A stretch of DNA of 7,076 bases. Source: CAYYOS01 sp964473355 (GTDB lineage Bacteria; Pseudomonadota; Gammaproteobacteria; Burkholderiales; REEB80). Positions 1-6,249 of the stretch are shown in pieces. The stretch is from the NCBI GenBank assembly GCA_964473355.1, contig CAYYOS010000129.1, positions 1-7,076 on the forward strand, in the 5' to 3' direction. Made by a program: the position numbers and the translations under genes. A model generated the notes under the pieces. The model did not search any database. It saw nothing but the letters and a program-made list of their open reading frames with translations, and was not told the origin of the DNA. The stretch's first letter is position 1. Every line of letters begins with the position of its first letter.

Positions 1-1
1 A

Positions 2-604
2 GGTGAAACCAATATCCGTTATCTTCAAGAAAATGGTGTTTCCATTTGGGATGAGTGGGCCGATGAGCATGGCGAGTTAGGGCCGGTATATGGCTACCAA
101 TGGCGTTCTTGGCCAACCGCTGATGGCCGACATATTGATCAGATCACCCAAGTTATTCGTGAAATTAAAGCCAATCCCGACTCTCGGCGCCTAATTGTCA
201 GCGCTTGGAATGTGGGCGAAATTGAAAAAATGAAGTTGCCACCTTGTCACGCGTTTTTTCAATTTTATGTAGCGGATGGCAAGCTATCCTGCCAACTCTA
301 TCAGCGCAGCGCCGATATTTTTTTGGGGGTGCCATTTAATATAGCGTCCTATGCCTTGTTAACGATGATGGTTGCGCAAGTGTGCGGATTGGTGCCAGGG
401 GATTTCATTCACACCTTGGGTGACGCGCATTTGTACAACAATCATCGCGAGCAAGCCAGAGAACAACTGACGCGTGACCCACGGCCTTTACCCCAACTTG
501 TGATCAATACCGAGGTAAAAGATATTTTTCAATTTGGTTTTGAGGATTTTAAATTAGAGAATTACTCGCCGCATGCCAGTATCAGGGCACCGATTGCGGT
601 TTAG
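2..604 (+). CDS. thyA: Thymidylate synthase, 5'-truncated by window edge
   Basis: This enzyme converts dUMP to dTMP in the cytoplasm, using methylenetetrahydrofolate as both carbon donor and reductant and releasing dihydrofolate. The open frame runs in from the left edge, and 200 residues are visible. Aligned by eye with the 264-residue E. coli enzyme, about 64 N-terminal residues are missing. The catalytic Cys is in PPCHAFFQF (fragment residue 82, codon 245-247). The dUMP phosphate-binding arginines are in DSRR (60-63) and in the YQRSADIFLG stretch, and PFNIASYALL follows. HTLGDAHLYNNH carries the His and Tyr that contact the sugar. The final RAPIAV matches the family C-terminus. An internal GTG at 212 is not a real start, because conserved sequence continues upstream of it. 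folA follows after 18 nt, a common pairing because FolA recycles the dihydrofolate made here. No promoter is visible in the window. Confidence 0.97.
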   Translation, partial: GETNIRYLQENGVSIWDEWADEHGELGPVYGYQWRSWPTADGRHIDQITQVIREIKANPDSRRLIVSAWNVGEIEKMKLPPCHAFFQFYVADGKLSCQLYQRSADIFLGVPFNIASYALLTMMVAQVCGLVPGDFIHTLGDAHLYNNHREQAREQLTRDPRPLPQLVINTEVKDIFQFGFEDFKLENYSPHASIRAPIAV

Positions 605-612
605 TTCTTGAA

Positions 613-617
613 AAGGA
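613..617 (+). promoter_or_regulatory. Ribosome-binding site that sets the folA start
   Basis: AAGGA lies 5 nt before the ATG at 623, inside the short thyA-folA gap. It supports the ATG over an in-frame TTG at 608, which would add five residues (MKRIP) and has no such site upstream. Confidence 0.75.
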
Positions 618-622
618 TACCC

Positions 623-1105
623 ATGCGCATTTCTATACTCGCGGCTAAGTCCAGTAATAACGTTATTGGCGTACGCAACCAATTACCTTGGCACATCCCC
701 GCGGAGCTCAAGCACTTTAAAACCTTAACCATGGGCCATCATATTATTATGGGCCGCAAAACTTTTGAGTCTATCGGGCGCCCCCTGCCCGGCCGCGATT
801 CAATCGTGGTATCGCGCAATATTGACTATCAGGCCCCAGGGTGTATGGTGGCAAATTCCATCGACGCCGCCATAAACACCATCAGCAATGATGATGAGAT
901 ATTTATTATCGGCGGCGCCGAATTAATCGATCAGACCGTGCCTAGAGCGACCCGCATGTACCTAACGGAAATCCACAAGGAGTACGCCGGGGACGTTTAT
1001 TTTCCGGAGTTAGATTGGAGTGTCTGGCAAGAAATTGAGAGGAAGCCGCAAGACGATAAAGCGTTGGGCTTAAAGTATGACTTCGTAATCTACGATAAAA
1101 AATAA
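623..1105 (+). CDS. folA: Dihydrofolate reductase
   Basis: This is the NADPH-dependent reductase that turns dihydrofolate into tetrahydrofolate, and it is the target of trimethoprim. The 160-residue product is almost the same length as E. coli FolA (159). Visible landmarks are NNVIGVRNQLPW (residues 12-23, the Met20-loop region), PAELKHFK (26-33) with the catalytic acid, the NADPH-binding MGRKTFESIGRPLPGR (43-58), IIGGAEL (95-101) and GDVYFP (123-128). The catalytic acid is Glu28, where E. coli has Asp27. Residue 102 is Ile, where characterised enzymes usually have Tyr or Phe. Both are discussed in the findings. The ATG is favoured by the site at 613-617 and by the family-typical MRISILAA beginning. 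The gene is probably co-transcribed with thyA, since the gap is 18 nt. It ends at a hairpin shared with the converging decarboxylase gene. Confidence 0.96.
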   Translation: MRISILAAKSSNNVIGVRNQLPWHIPAELKHFKTLTMGHHIIMGRKTFESIGRPLPGRDSIVVSRNIDYQAPGCMVANSIDAAINTISNDDEIFIIGGAELIDQTVPRATRMYLTEIHKEYAGDVYFPELDWSVWQEIERKPQDDKALGLKYDFVIYDKK

Positions 1106-1132
1106 ACCGGCTTGAGCATTTTCAAGCCGGTT
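1105..1132. terminator. Shared hairpin between converging folA and speC-type gene
   Basis: An 11-bp perfect stem, AACCGGCTTGA (1105-1115) with TCAAGCCGGTT (1122-1132), closes a 6-nt loop. Read on the minus strand the stem is followed by TTTATTTTTTATC, a classic U-tract, so it is a strong intrinsic terminator for the decarboxylase gene. Read on the plus strand only TTATACATAA follows, so termination of folA is probably weaker. The minus-strand U-tract lies within the last codons of folA. Confidence 0.85.
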
Positions 1133-1140
1133 ATACATAA

Positions 1141-2310
1141 CTACAAAACGACAACGTCAGGTAAAGGAAAGCCATTAAACTGGCTGGCGTAAGCCGTGGT
1201 ATAAGCACCGGCGTTCCGGAGATAGATAAAATCCCCTTCCACCAAATCCGCGGGCAACAACTGATCGCGCATCATCACGTCAACGGAATCGCAAGTGGGG
1301 CCCCCCACAGACCATGGGACCATGGGGCCGCTGCGGTCAGTCTTCATTTGATAATGCAGGCCTTCAGTGGTTTCAATCACGCCACCAAATACGCCGGCAT
1401 CCCAGTACATCCAACGTTTACCGGCACGAGTGGCGGTACCTATGACCCGACATACGAAATAACCCGCGTCCGAGACCAAGTAGCGGCCCGGCTCGGCAAT
1501 GACTTTAACTTGCGACGGCAGATCAGCCAGCGCCGCGTTGATGACCTCCGCTATAGTTTCGATAGAGGGCATAGGTTTAACATGACGCACCGGATAGCCG
1601 CCGCCTAAATTCAACAGACGAGGAGATAGTCCCGCTAACCGCATTTCGTTGAATACACGCTTGGCGCGATCAATACCAATACGCCAGTTATCTGCATTTA
1701 AACACTGCGATCCAACATGAAAAGTCACGCCTGCCAAATCTGCTTTAAGCAGCGCAGCAACCGAGATGATCTCGGTAATTTCGCTTGAATGTGCACCGAA
1801 TTTGCCTGAAAGCGGCCAGTCGCTGCCCAAATTCGGGGTATCAATACGCAAGTATAATTTTGCGTCTTGCTTAACACTAACGATCTTGCGTAGCTCTTCT
1901 ACGCTATCAATCACGTACCACTCTACACCGCGCGCTGCGGCATATTCGAGATATTGACGCGATTTCATGGGGTTACTGTAGAAAATTTCCTGCGCAGGGA
2001 CATTTAAGCTCAAGAGTAAATCCAATTCGGTTATGGACGCAATTTCAAAACCCGCCCCTTCTTCTTTTAGCGCTTTTAAAACATCCCGGTGAGGGTTGGC
2101 TTTAACCGCGTAGTGAGGACGCACGCGAGGCATGGCCGCCATAAAACGGCGCGTTTTGGTACGGACGATTTCGGTATCAATAACGAGAAAGGGACGTTGA
2201 TACGCTTTAGCGTGCAGTACTTCTTGCACTCGGCTAAACTCCAGGCTGGTCTCTGGATGGGTGTCTAATTGATTGTCTTGAGGTGTTACTTTACGGGCTA
2301 CGTTGCGCAT
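1141..2310 (-). CDS. speC: Fold-III PLP-dependent ornithine/lysine decarboxylase
   Basis: This enzyme decarboxylates ornithine to putrescine (some relatives also convert lysine to cadaverine), the entry to polyamine synthesis. It belongs to the alanine-racemase-fold family shared with eukaryotic ornithine decarboxylase, unlike the fold-I enzymes of E. coli. The 389-residue product shows the PLP-binding lysine in HYAVKANP (Lys70), GVTFHVGSQ (194-202) with the His that stacks on the cofactor, the phosphate-binding NLGGGYP (234-240), EPGR (273-276), an acidic substrate-site residue in YWDAGVFGG (Asp304), and the partner-subunit catalytic motif GGPTCDSVD (336-344, Cys340 and Asp341). The enzyme should be an active-site-sharing dimer. 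The ATG has GGAG at 2319-2322, 8 nt upstream. About 37 residues precede the barrel domain, and their role is unclear. The gene has its own promoter and a leader ORF upstream. Diaminopimelate decarboxylase is less likely given the length and the TCDSVD form of the motif. Ornithine versus lysine preference cannot be settled by reading. Confidence 0.9.
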   Translation of the reverse strand: MRNVARKVTPQDNQLDTHPETSLEFSRVQEVLHAKAYQRPFLVIDTEIVRTKTRRFMAAMPRVRPHYAVKANPHRDVLKALKEEGAGFEIASITELDLLLSLNVPAQEIFYSNPMKSRQYLEYAAARGVEWYVIDSVEELRKIVSVKQDAKLYLRIDTPNLGSDWPLSGKFGAHSSEITEIISVAALLKADLAGVTFHVGSQCLNADNWRIGIDRAKRVFNEMRLAGLSPRLLNLGGGYPVRHVKPMPSIETIAEVINAALADLPSQVKVIAEPGRYLVSDAGYFVCRVIGTATRAGKRWMYWDAGVFGGVIETTEGLHYQMKTDRSGPMVPWSVGGPTCDSVDVMMRDQLLPADLVEGDFIYLRNAGAYTTAYASQFNGFPLPDVVVL

Positions 2311-2329
2311 GAGATTTTCTCCAAAAGAC

Positions 2330-2401
2330 CTACGTAATAGGAATATGTAAATTCACTAAGTCGGAAAAAGAAATGCCGTAATAATTCCTGGTGCTTGTCA
2401 T
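2330..2401 (-). CDS. Candidate 23-residue leader peptide upstream of speC-type gene
   Basis: An ATG at 2401-2399 opens a 23-codon frame ending in TAG at 2332-2330. The peptide begins MTSTRNYYG and ends NLHIPIT. It contains a Tyr-Tyr pair and one Pro, three residues before the stop. A nine-base match to the anti-Shine-Dalgarno sequence precedes it, much stronger than the ribosome-binding sites of the full-length genes here. The frame lies wholly inside the predicted decarboxylase transcript. Its stop is 19 nt before the decarboxylase ATG, so a ribosome paused at the stop would probably overlap the decarboxylase GGAG at 2319-2322. No known leader peptide is recognised in it. Translation and a regulatory role are inferred. 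The alternative is a chance frame behind a fortuitous Shine-Dalgarno sequence. Confidence 0.6.
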   Translation of the reverse strand: MTSTRNYYGISFSDLVNLHIPIT

Positions 2402-2405
2402 GATG

Positions 2406-2414
2406 ACCTCCTTA
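2406..2414 (-). promoter_or_regulatory. Full-length Shine-Dalgarno sequence of the leader ORF
   Basis: The minus strand reads TAAGGAGGT, complementary to nine bases of the 16S rRNA 3' end, with 4 nt before the ATG at 2401. Sites this complete are uncommon and are the main reason to believe the 23-codon frame is translated. Confidence 0.75.
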
Positions 2415-2449
2415 CAAGTTCGTTTTAAACTCAAGGTTTACGCGGGGCA

Positions 2450-2477
2450 ATTATACGCCCTTAGTCTCTGGAATCAA
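2450..2477 (-). promoter_or_regulatory. Sigma-70 promoter for leader ORF and speC-type gene
   Basis: On the minus strand TTGATT (2477-2472, four of six consensus bases) is followed by a 16-nt spacer and a perfect TATAAT (2455-2450). Transcription should start near 2442-2444, giving a leader of roughly 133 nt before the decarboxylase ATG. The bases just after the -10 box are TGCCCCG, a GC-rich discriminator of the kind found at promoters inhibited by ppGpp/DksA. Flanking GGGC and GCCC (2445-2448 and 2457-2460) make a small dyad around the -10 box. The promoter begins just after the dcd stop, and no clear terminator separates dcd from it, so read-through from dcd is also possible. Confidence 0.75.
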
Positions 2478-2484
2478 GAAGTTT

Positions 2485-3051
2485 TTACATCTTCGGCAGG
2501 GTCACGCCCTGCTGGTTTTGGTACTTGCCGCCCCGGTCTTTGTAAGATGTTTCACAGGCTTCGTCGGACTCAAAAAATATTACCTGCGCCACACCTTCAT
2601 TAGCATAAATTTTCGCCGGTAGAGGCGTCGTATTGGAGAATTCCAGGGTGACATAACCCTCCCATTCCGGCTCGAAAGGGGTGACGTTTACAATGATACC
2701 GCAGCGCGCGTAAGTCGACTTACCCAAGCAAATAGTGAGTACATTCCGCGGTATGCGAAAGTATTCTACCGTCCTTGCCAGCGCGAACGAATTAGGCGGA
2801 ATAATACACACGTCGCTTTTTATATCGACAAAAGAATTAGCGTCGAAGTTCTTAGGATCAACGATGGTGCTATTTATATTAGTAAAGAGCTTAAATTCCT
2901 CCGAGCAACGAATGTCGTAACCGTAGCTTGAAGTGCCGTATGACACAATACGTCGCCCGTCTACTTCCTTAACTTGTCCGGCTTCGAAAGGCTCTATCAT
3001 GCCGAATTCGCTCGCCATGCGTCGAATCCAGCGATCGGATTTTATGCTCAC
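2485..3051 (-). CDS. dcd: dCTP deaminase
   Basis: This enzyme hydrolytically deaminates dCTP to dUTP. dUTPase then gives dUMP, the substrate of ThyA. The 188-residue length and the opening MSIKSDRWIRRM are typical of the Pseudomonas-type enzyme, a homotrimer of the dUTPase-like fold. Visible motifs are SSYGYDIRC (41-49), PPNSFALARTVEYF (85-98), the nucleotide-phosphate-binding GKSTYARCG (110-118), and WEGYVTLEFSN (130-140) with the catalytic Glu137. KYQNQQG (176-182) belongs to the C-terminal segment that closes over the nucleotide. The start is GTG at 3051-3049, chosen because the family N-terminus begins exactly there. The next Met (residue 12) would cut into the conserved N-terminus. The apbC stop is 5 nt upstream and no purine-rich ribosome-binding site is seen, so translation is probably coupled to apbC. 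Confidence 0.95.
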   Translation of the reverse strand: MSIKSDRWIRRMASEFGMIEPFEAGQVKEVDGRRIVSYGTSSYGYDIRCSEEFKLFTNINSTIVDPKNFDANSFVDIKSDVCIIPPNSFALARTVEYFRIPRNVLTICLGKSTYARCGIIVNVTPFEPEWEGYVTLEFSNTTPLPAKIYANEGVAQVIFFESDEACETSYKDRGGKYQNQQGVTLPKM

Positions 3052-3056
3052 GTTGG

Positions 3057-4145
3057 TCAGGTATTTTGGATGACGATATTAGGAAATTTAATGCTATGCT
3101 CCTGCGCTTGCTCGCCGATCTTAACCGCGACTCGCCTGGCGATTTGCCGATAGATTTCCGCGACGCGGCTATCCGGTGCGGCGACGACCGTTGGGTTGCC
3201 AGAATCGGCTTGCTCGCGAATCTGCATATCCAGCGGCAAAGCACCTAAGAACTCAACTTCATAATCTTTACCCATTTTTTCAGCGCCGCCGCTGCCAAAA
3301 ATGGTTTCCTCATGGCCACATTGCGAGCAGATGTGGATGCTCATATTTTCGATAATCCCAATGATGGGGACACCAACTTTTTCAAACATTTTCAATCCCT
3401 TGCGGGCATCAATTAAAGCAATATCTTGGGGAGTTGTAACGATCACCGCGCCGGTTACCGGCACCCGTTGGGCCAACGTCAGCTGGATATCGCCCGTCCC
3501 TGGGGGCAGGTCTACCACCAAGTAGTCTAAATCGCGCCACTTGGTGTCGTTAAGTAACTGCTCCAAGGCCTGGGTAACCATGGGGCCACGCCACACCATG
3601 GGCGTCTCGGGATCTACCAAAAAGCCAATAGACATGACCTGCAGCCCGTGACCTTCCATCGGCTCCAAGCTCTTACCATCTTTGGAATCCGGACGGCCGC
3701 TGATCCCCAACATGGTGGGTTGCGACGGACCGTAGATATCAGCGTCCAGTATGCCCACATTGGCCCCTTCTACGGCTAAGCCTAGCGCTAAGTTAACCGC
3801 AGTGGTCGACTTCCCTACCCCCCCTTTACCGGAAGCCACGGCAATAATGTTTTTAATGCCGGGGACGAGCTTAACGCCACGCTGTACGCTGTGTGAGACG
3901 ATTTTGCTGGATACCTTAACAGCCACCTTACCCACACCCGGTATAGTTTTCAGTTTAGCTTCAACTAATTCACTTATCTCTTGCATCACGCTCTTAGCGG
4001 GATAACCCAAGATCACATCTAAAGAAATGTTATCGCCGTCGATTTTAATGTTGCGCGCCGCTTTGGCGCTCAATAGATCCTTCCCGGTATTGGGGTCAGT
4101 CACTTCTTTCAACAGCGTTTGTACTTGTAACTCTGAAATAGCCAT
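3057..4145 (-). CDS. apbC: Iron-sulfur cluster carrier ATPase ApbC/Mrp
   Basis: This cytoplasmic P-loop ATPase of the Mrp/NBP35 family binds a 4Fe-4S cluster and passes it to apo-proteins. Residues 1-85 form a MIP18 (DUF59) domain, seen as LLKEVTDPNTGKDL near the start. The ATPase domain carries the deviant Walker A SGKGGVGKST (105-114), LDADIYGPSQP (133-143), and VVDLPPGTGD (210-219). The cluster-binding CxxC is ICSQCG (Cys273 and Cys276) and is intact. The protein is 362 residues from the ATG at 4145-4143, close to E. coli Mrp (369). AGGAG at 4155-4151, 5 nt upstream, supports this start. An in-frame TTG at 4169 would add eight residues and put the Shine-Dalgarno sequence inside the gene. 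apbC leads a two-gene unit with dcd and diverges from metG across 45 bp. Its own promoter is not clear and may lie within the metG 5' end. Confidence 0.96.
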   Translation of the reverse strand: MAISELQVQTLLKEVTDPNTGKDLLSAKAARNIKIDGDNISLDVILGYPAKSVMQEISELVEAKLKTIPGVGKVAVKVSSKIVSHSVQRGVKLVPGIKNIIAVASGKGGVGKSTTAVNLALGLAVEGANVGILDADIYGPSQPTMLGISGRPDSKDGKSLEPMEGHGLQVMSIGFLVDPETPMVWRGPMVTQALEQLLNDTKWRDLDYLVVDLPPGTGDIQLTLAQRVPVTGAVIVTTPQDIALIDARKGLKMFEKVGVPIIGIIENMSIHICSQCGHEETIFGSGGAEKMGKDYEVEFLGALPLDMQIREQADSGNPTVVAAPDSRVAEIYRQIARRVAVKIGEQAQEHSIKFPNIVIQNT

Positions 4146-4162
4146 GGTCTCTCCTGTATAAT
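4133..4162 (+). promoter_or_regulatory. Probable metG promoter
   Basis: CTGAAA (4133-4138) and a perfect TATAAT (4157-4162) are separated by 18 nt. Transcription would start near 4169, leaving a leader of about 22 nt before the metG ATG. The -35 element lies in the first codons of the divergent apbC gene, and the -10 box sits just outside the apbC ribosome-binding site. The -35 match is only four of six. Confidence 0.6.
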
Positions 4163-4190
4163 CTGGCAATTTTAACCTGTATAGACGGCA

Positions 4191-6209
4191 ATGACCACGC
4201 GAAAATTATTAGTGACCAGTGCCCTGCCTTACGCAAATGGCGATTTGCACTTGGGCCATCTGGTCGAGTATATCCAAACCGACATTTGGGTGCGCCATCA
4301 AAAAATGCGGGGCAACGAGGTGTACTATGTCTGCGCGGATGACACGCATGGCACGCCGGTGATGCTTAGGGCAGAGTCCGAGGGCATTAGCCCGGAAGAA
4401 CTCATCAACCGCGTGCATAGCGAAAGGCTGCAAGATTTTAAGCGTTTCTACGTCGAGTTTGATAACTACCATTCCACCCACTCGGAAGAAAACCGCGTTT
4501 TATCCAACGCCATATACAAAAAATTAGCGGCGGGAGGGTACATTGAAACGTACCCAATCGAACAATTCTACGACCCCATTAAGCATATCTTCCTTTCGGA
4601 CCGTTTTATTAAAGGTGAATGCCCAAAATGCCGAGCTAAAGACCAGTACGGCGATGCTTGCGAAGTTTGTGGCAGCGCTTATACCCCCATGGAATTAGTT
4701 CAGCCCTATTCTGCTATTTCCGGTGCCGCGCCGATAATTAAAGAATCACTGCATTACTTCTTTAAGTTAGGTGCGTGCGCTGAATTTCTCGCCAAATGGA
4801 CGCGCGCCGGCCACCTTCAGCCAGAAGCCGCAAATAAAATGAATGAGTGGTTTGCTACGGGCCTCAAGAATTGGGATATCTCCCGCGACGCACCCTATTT
4901 CGGGTTTGAAATCCCCGATGCGCCAGGCAAGTATTTTTATGTATGGTTGGATGCGCCCATCGGTTATATGGCGAGCTTTAAAAACCTATGTGATCGCACG
5001 CCCGGTCTTAATTTCGACGACTTCTGGAATAAGGATAGCCGTGTCGAGCTCTATCATTTCATCGGCAAAGACATTCTTTATTTTCATGCTTTGTTTTGGC
5101 CGGCGATGCTAGAGAGTGCCGGTTTTCGCACGCCTACAAAAATCTTTGCGCACGGCTTTCTAACTGTAAACGGCGAAAAAATGTCGAAGTCGCGCGGTAC
5201 ATTCATTACCGCCGCTACCTATCTTAAGCATCTGAACCCCGAACACTTGCGCTATTACTACGCCACCAAACTTAGCGATGGTATGCAGGATATTGACCTC
5301 AATTTAGAAGATTTCATGGCCAGAGTAAATAGCGATTTGGTCGGCAAATATGTCAATATCGCCAGCCGTAGCGCGGGTTTTATTAACAGCCGATTTTCCG
5401 GCCGCTTAACAAATTCGACCGATCCGGCGGATATCCGCATTCAAGCGCAACTACAGAGCGCCGCGCCGGAAATCATTGCCTTCTACGAAAACCGCGAATT
5501 TGGCAAGGCCATGCGCGAGGTGATGCGGCTTGCCGATCTTGCCAATCAATACGTTGATGAAATGAAACCATGGGAAATCGCCAAAGACCCGGCTCGGGAA
5601 GCAAGGTTGCATGCAGTCTGCAGCACCTGCCTAAATCTTTTTCGTTTTTTAAGTTTATACCTGAAGCCGGTGTTACCTGAAACAGCGCGCCGAGCCGAGG
5701 CATTTTTACAAATTCCCGCACTGGTTTGGGAGAATCTAATTCAACCTATCGAGCAAATTCAACCCTATGAACATTTAATGGCAAGAGTAGAATCCAAGCA
5801 GCTGACCGCTTTGCAAGAGGCCAGCAAGGACTCCTTGCAAGCAAGTACCAAAGCCAATCACCCCGACAACGTCCCTCCCCTGGCGGCGGAGGTTGCCCTG
5901 GATGATTTCTTAAAACTGGATTTACGCGTCGCGAAAATTATGCACGCGGAAATAGTAGAGGGCGCCGACAAACTGCTAAAGCTGACCTTAGATATTGGCC
6001 TAGAACCACGTGTGGTATTTGCCGGTATAAAAGCGGGGTATCAGCCCGAGCAACTCGTGGGAAAAATGACCGTCGTGCTCGCTAATTTAGCCAGCAAAAA
6101 AATGCGCTTTGGCGTTTCCCAGGGCATGGTTTTGGCTGCAGGCGACGGTACCGGCGTTTTTCTGCTGTCGCCTGATGATGGCGCTCAACCAGGCATGCGG
6201 GTGAAATAA
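4191..6209 (+). CDS. metG: Methionyl-tRNA synthetase
   Basis: This class I synthetase charges initiator and elongator tRNA-Met with methionine. The 672-residue product is near E. coli MetG (677) and complete. The Rossmann catalytic core has PYANGDLHLGHL with the HIGH-type signature HLGH (20-23), and CADDTHGTP (48-56). A zinc knuckle shows ECPKC and ACEVC (Cys144, 147, 157, 160). The second signature is KMSKS (330-334). An anticodon-binding helical domain follows, roughly 380-530, with NQYVDEMKPWEIAK (452-465). A charged linker leads to a C-terminal OB-fold tRNA-binding domain at about 568-672 (LDLRVAKI, NLASKKMRFGVSQGM), which in relatives also dimerises the enzyme. The start fits the family N-terminus. 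The ribosome-binding site is weak (AGACGG at 4183-4188, 2 nt before the ATG). The gene ends in a strong terminator whose palindrome begins inside the stop codon. Confidence 0.98.
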   Translation: MTTRKLLVTSALPYANGDLHLGHLVEYIQTDIWVRHQKMRGNEVYYVCADDTHGTPVMLRAESEGISPEELINRVHSERLQDFKRFYVEFDNYHSTHSEENRVLSNAIYKKLAAGGYIETYPIEQFYDPIKHIFLSDRFIKGECPKCRAKDQYGDACEVCGSAYTPMELVQPYSAISGAAPIIKESLHYFFKLGACAEFLAKWTRAGHLQPEAANKMNEWFATGLKNWDISRDAPYFGFEIPDAPGKYFYVWLDAPIGYMASFKNLCDRTPGLNFDDFWNKDSRVELYHFIGKDILYFHALFWPAMLESAGFRTPTKIFAHGFLTVNGEKMSKSRGTFITAATYLKHLNPEHLRYYYATKLSDGMQDIDLNLEDFMARVNSDLVGKYVNIASRSAGFINSRFSGRLTNSTDPADIRIQAQLQSAAPEIIAFYENREFGKAMREVMRLADLANQYVDEMKPWEIAKDPAREARLHAVCSTCLNLFRFLSLYLKPVLPETARRAEAFLQIPALVWENLIQPIEQIQPYEHLMARVESKQLTALQEASKDSLQASTKANHPDNVPPLAAEVALDDFLKLDLRVAKIMHAEIVEGADKLLKLTLDIGLEPRVVFAGIKAGYQPEQLVGKMTVVLANLASKKMRFGVSQGMVLAAGDGTGVFLLSPDDGAQPGMRVK

Positions 6210-6233
6210 AAAGGCGGCCTAGGCCGCCTTTTT
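6208..6233. terminator. Bidirectional palindromic terminator after metG
   Basis: This is a perfect 26-bp palindrome: AAAAA, then GGCGGCC, a central TA, GGCCGCC, then TTTTT. A GC-rich stem followed by a U-tract forms on both strands, so it can stop metG and the converging lipoprotein gene. It starts within the metG TAA at 6207-6209 and lies 16 nt beyond the lipoprotein stop. Confidence 0.92.
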
Positions 6234-6249
6234 ATTGGCGCGCGAAAGT

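Noticed and set aside
608..622. TTG start that would extend FolA by five residues
   Set aside because: The AAGGA site fits the ATG at 623, and MRISILAA is the usual family beginning.
1348..1608. Plus-strand open frames inside the decarboxylase gene, and similar antisense frames inside apbC and metG
   Set aside because: They are low-complexity or unrecognisable translations lying opposite clearly conserved genes, so they are treated as chance frames.
2391..2603. 70-codon plus-strand frame across the dcd-decarboxylase gap
   Set aside because: It overlaps the dcd 3' end antisense, has no ribosome-binding site and resembles no protein family. The minus-strand promoter and leader ORF explain the region better.
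4146..4169. TTG start that would extend ApbC by eight residues
   Set aside because: The ATG at 4145 has a good AGGAG site 5 nt upstream, which the longer form would place inside the gene.
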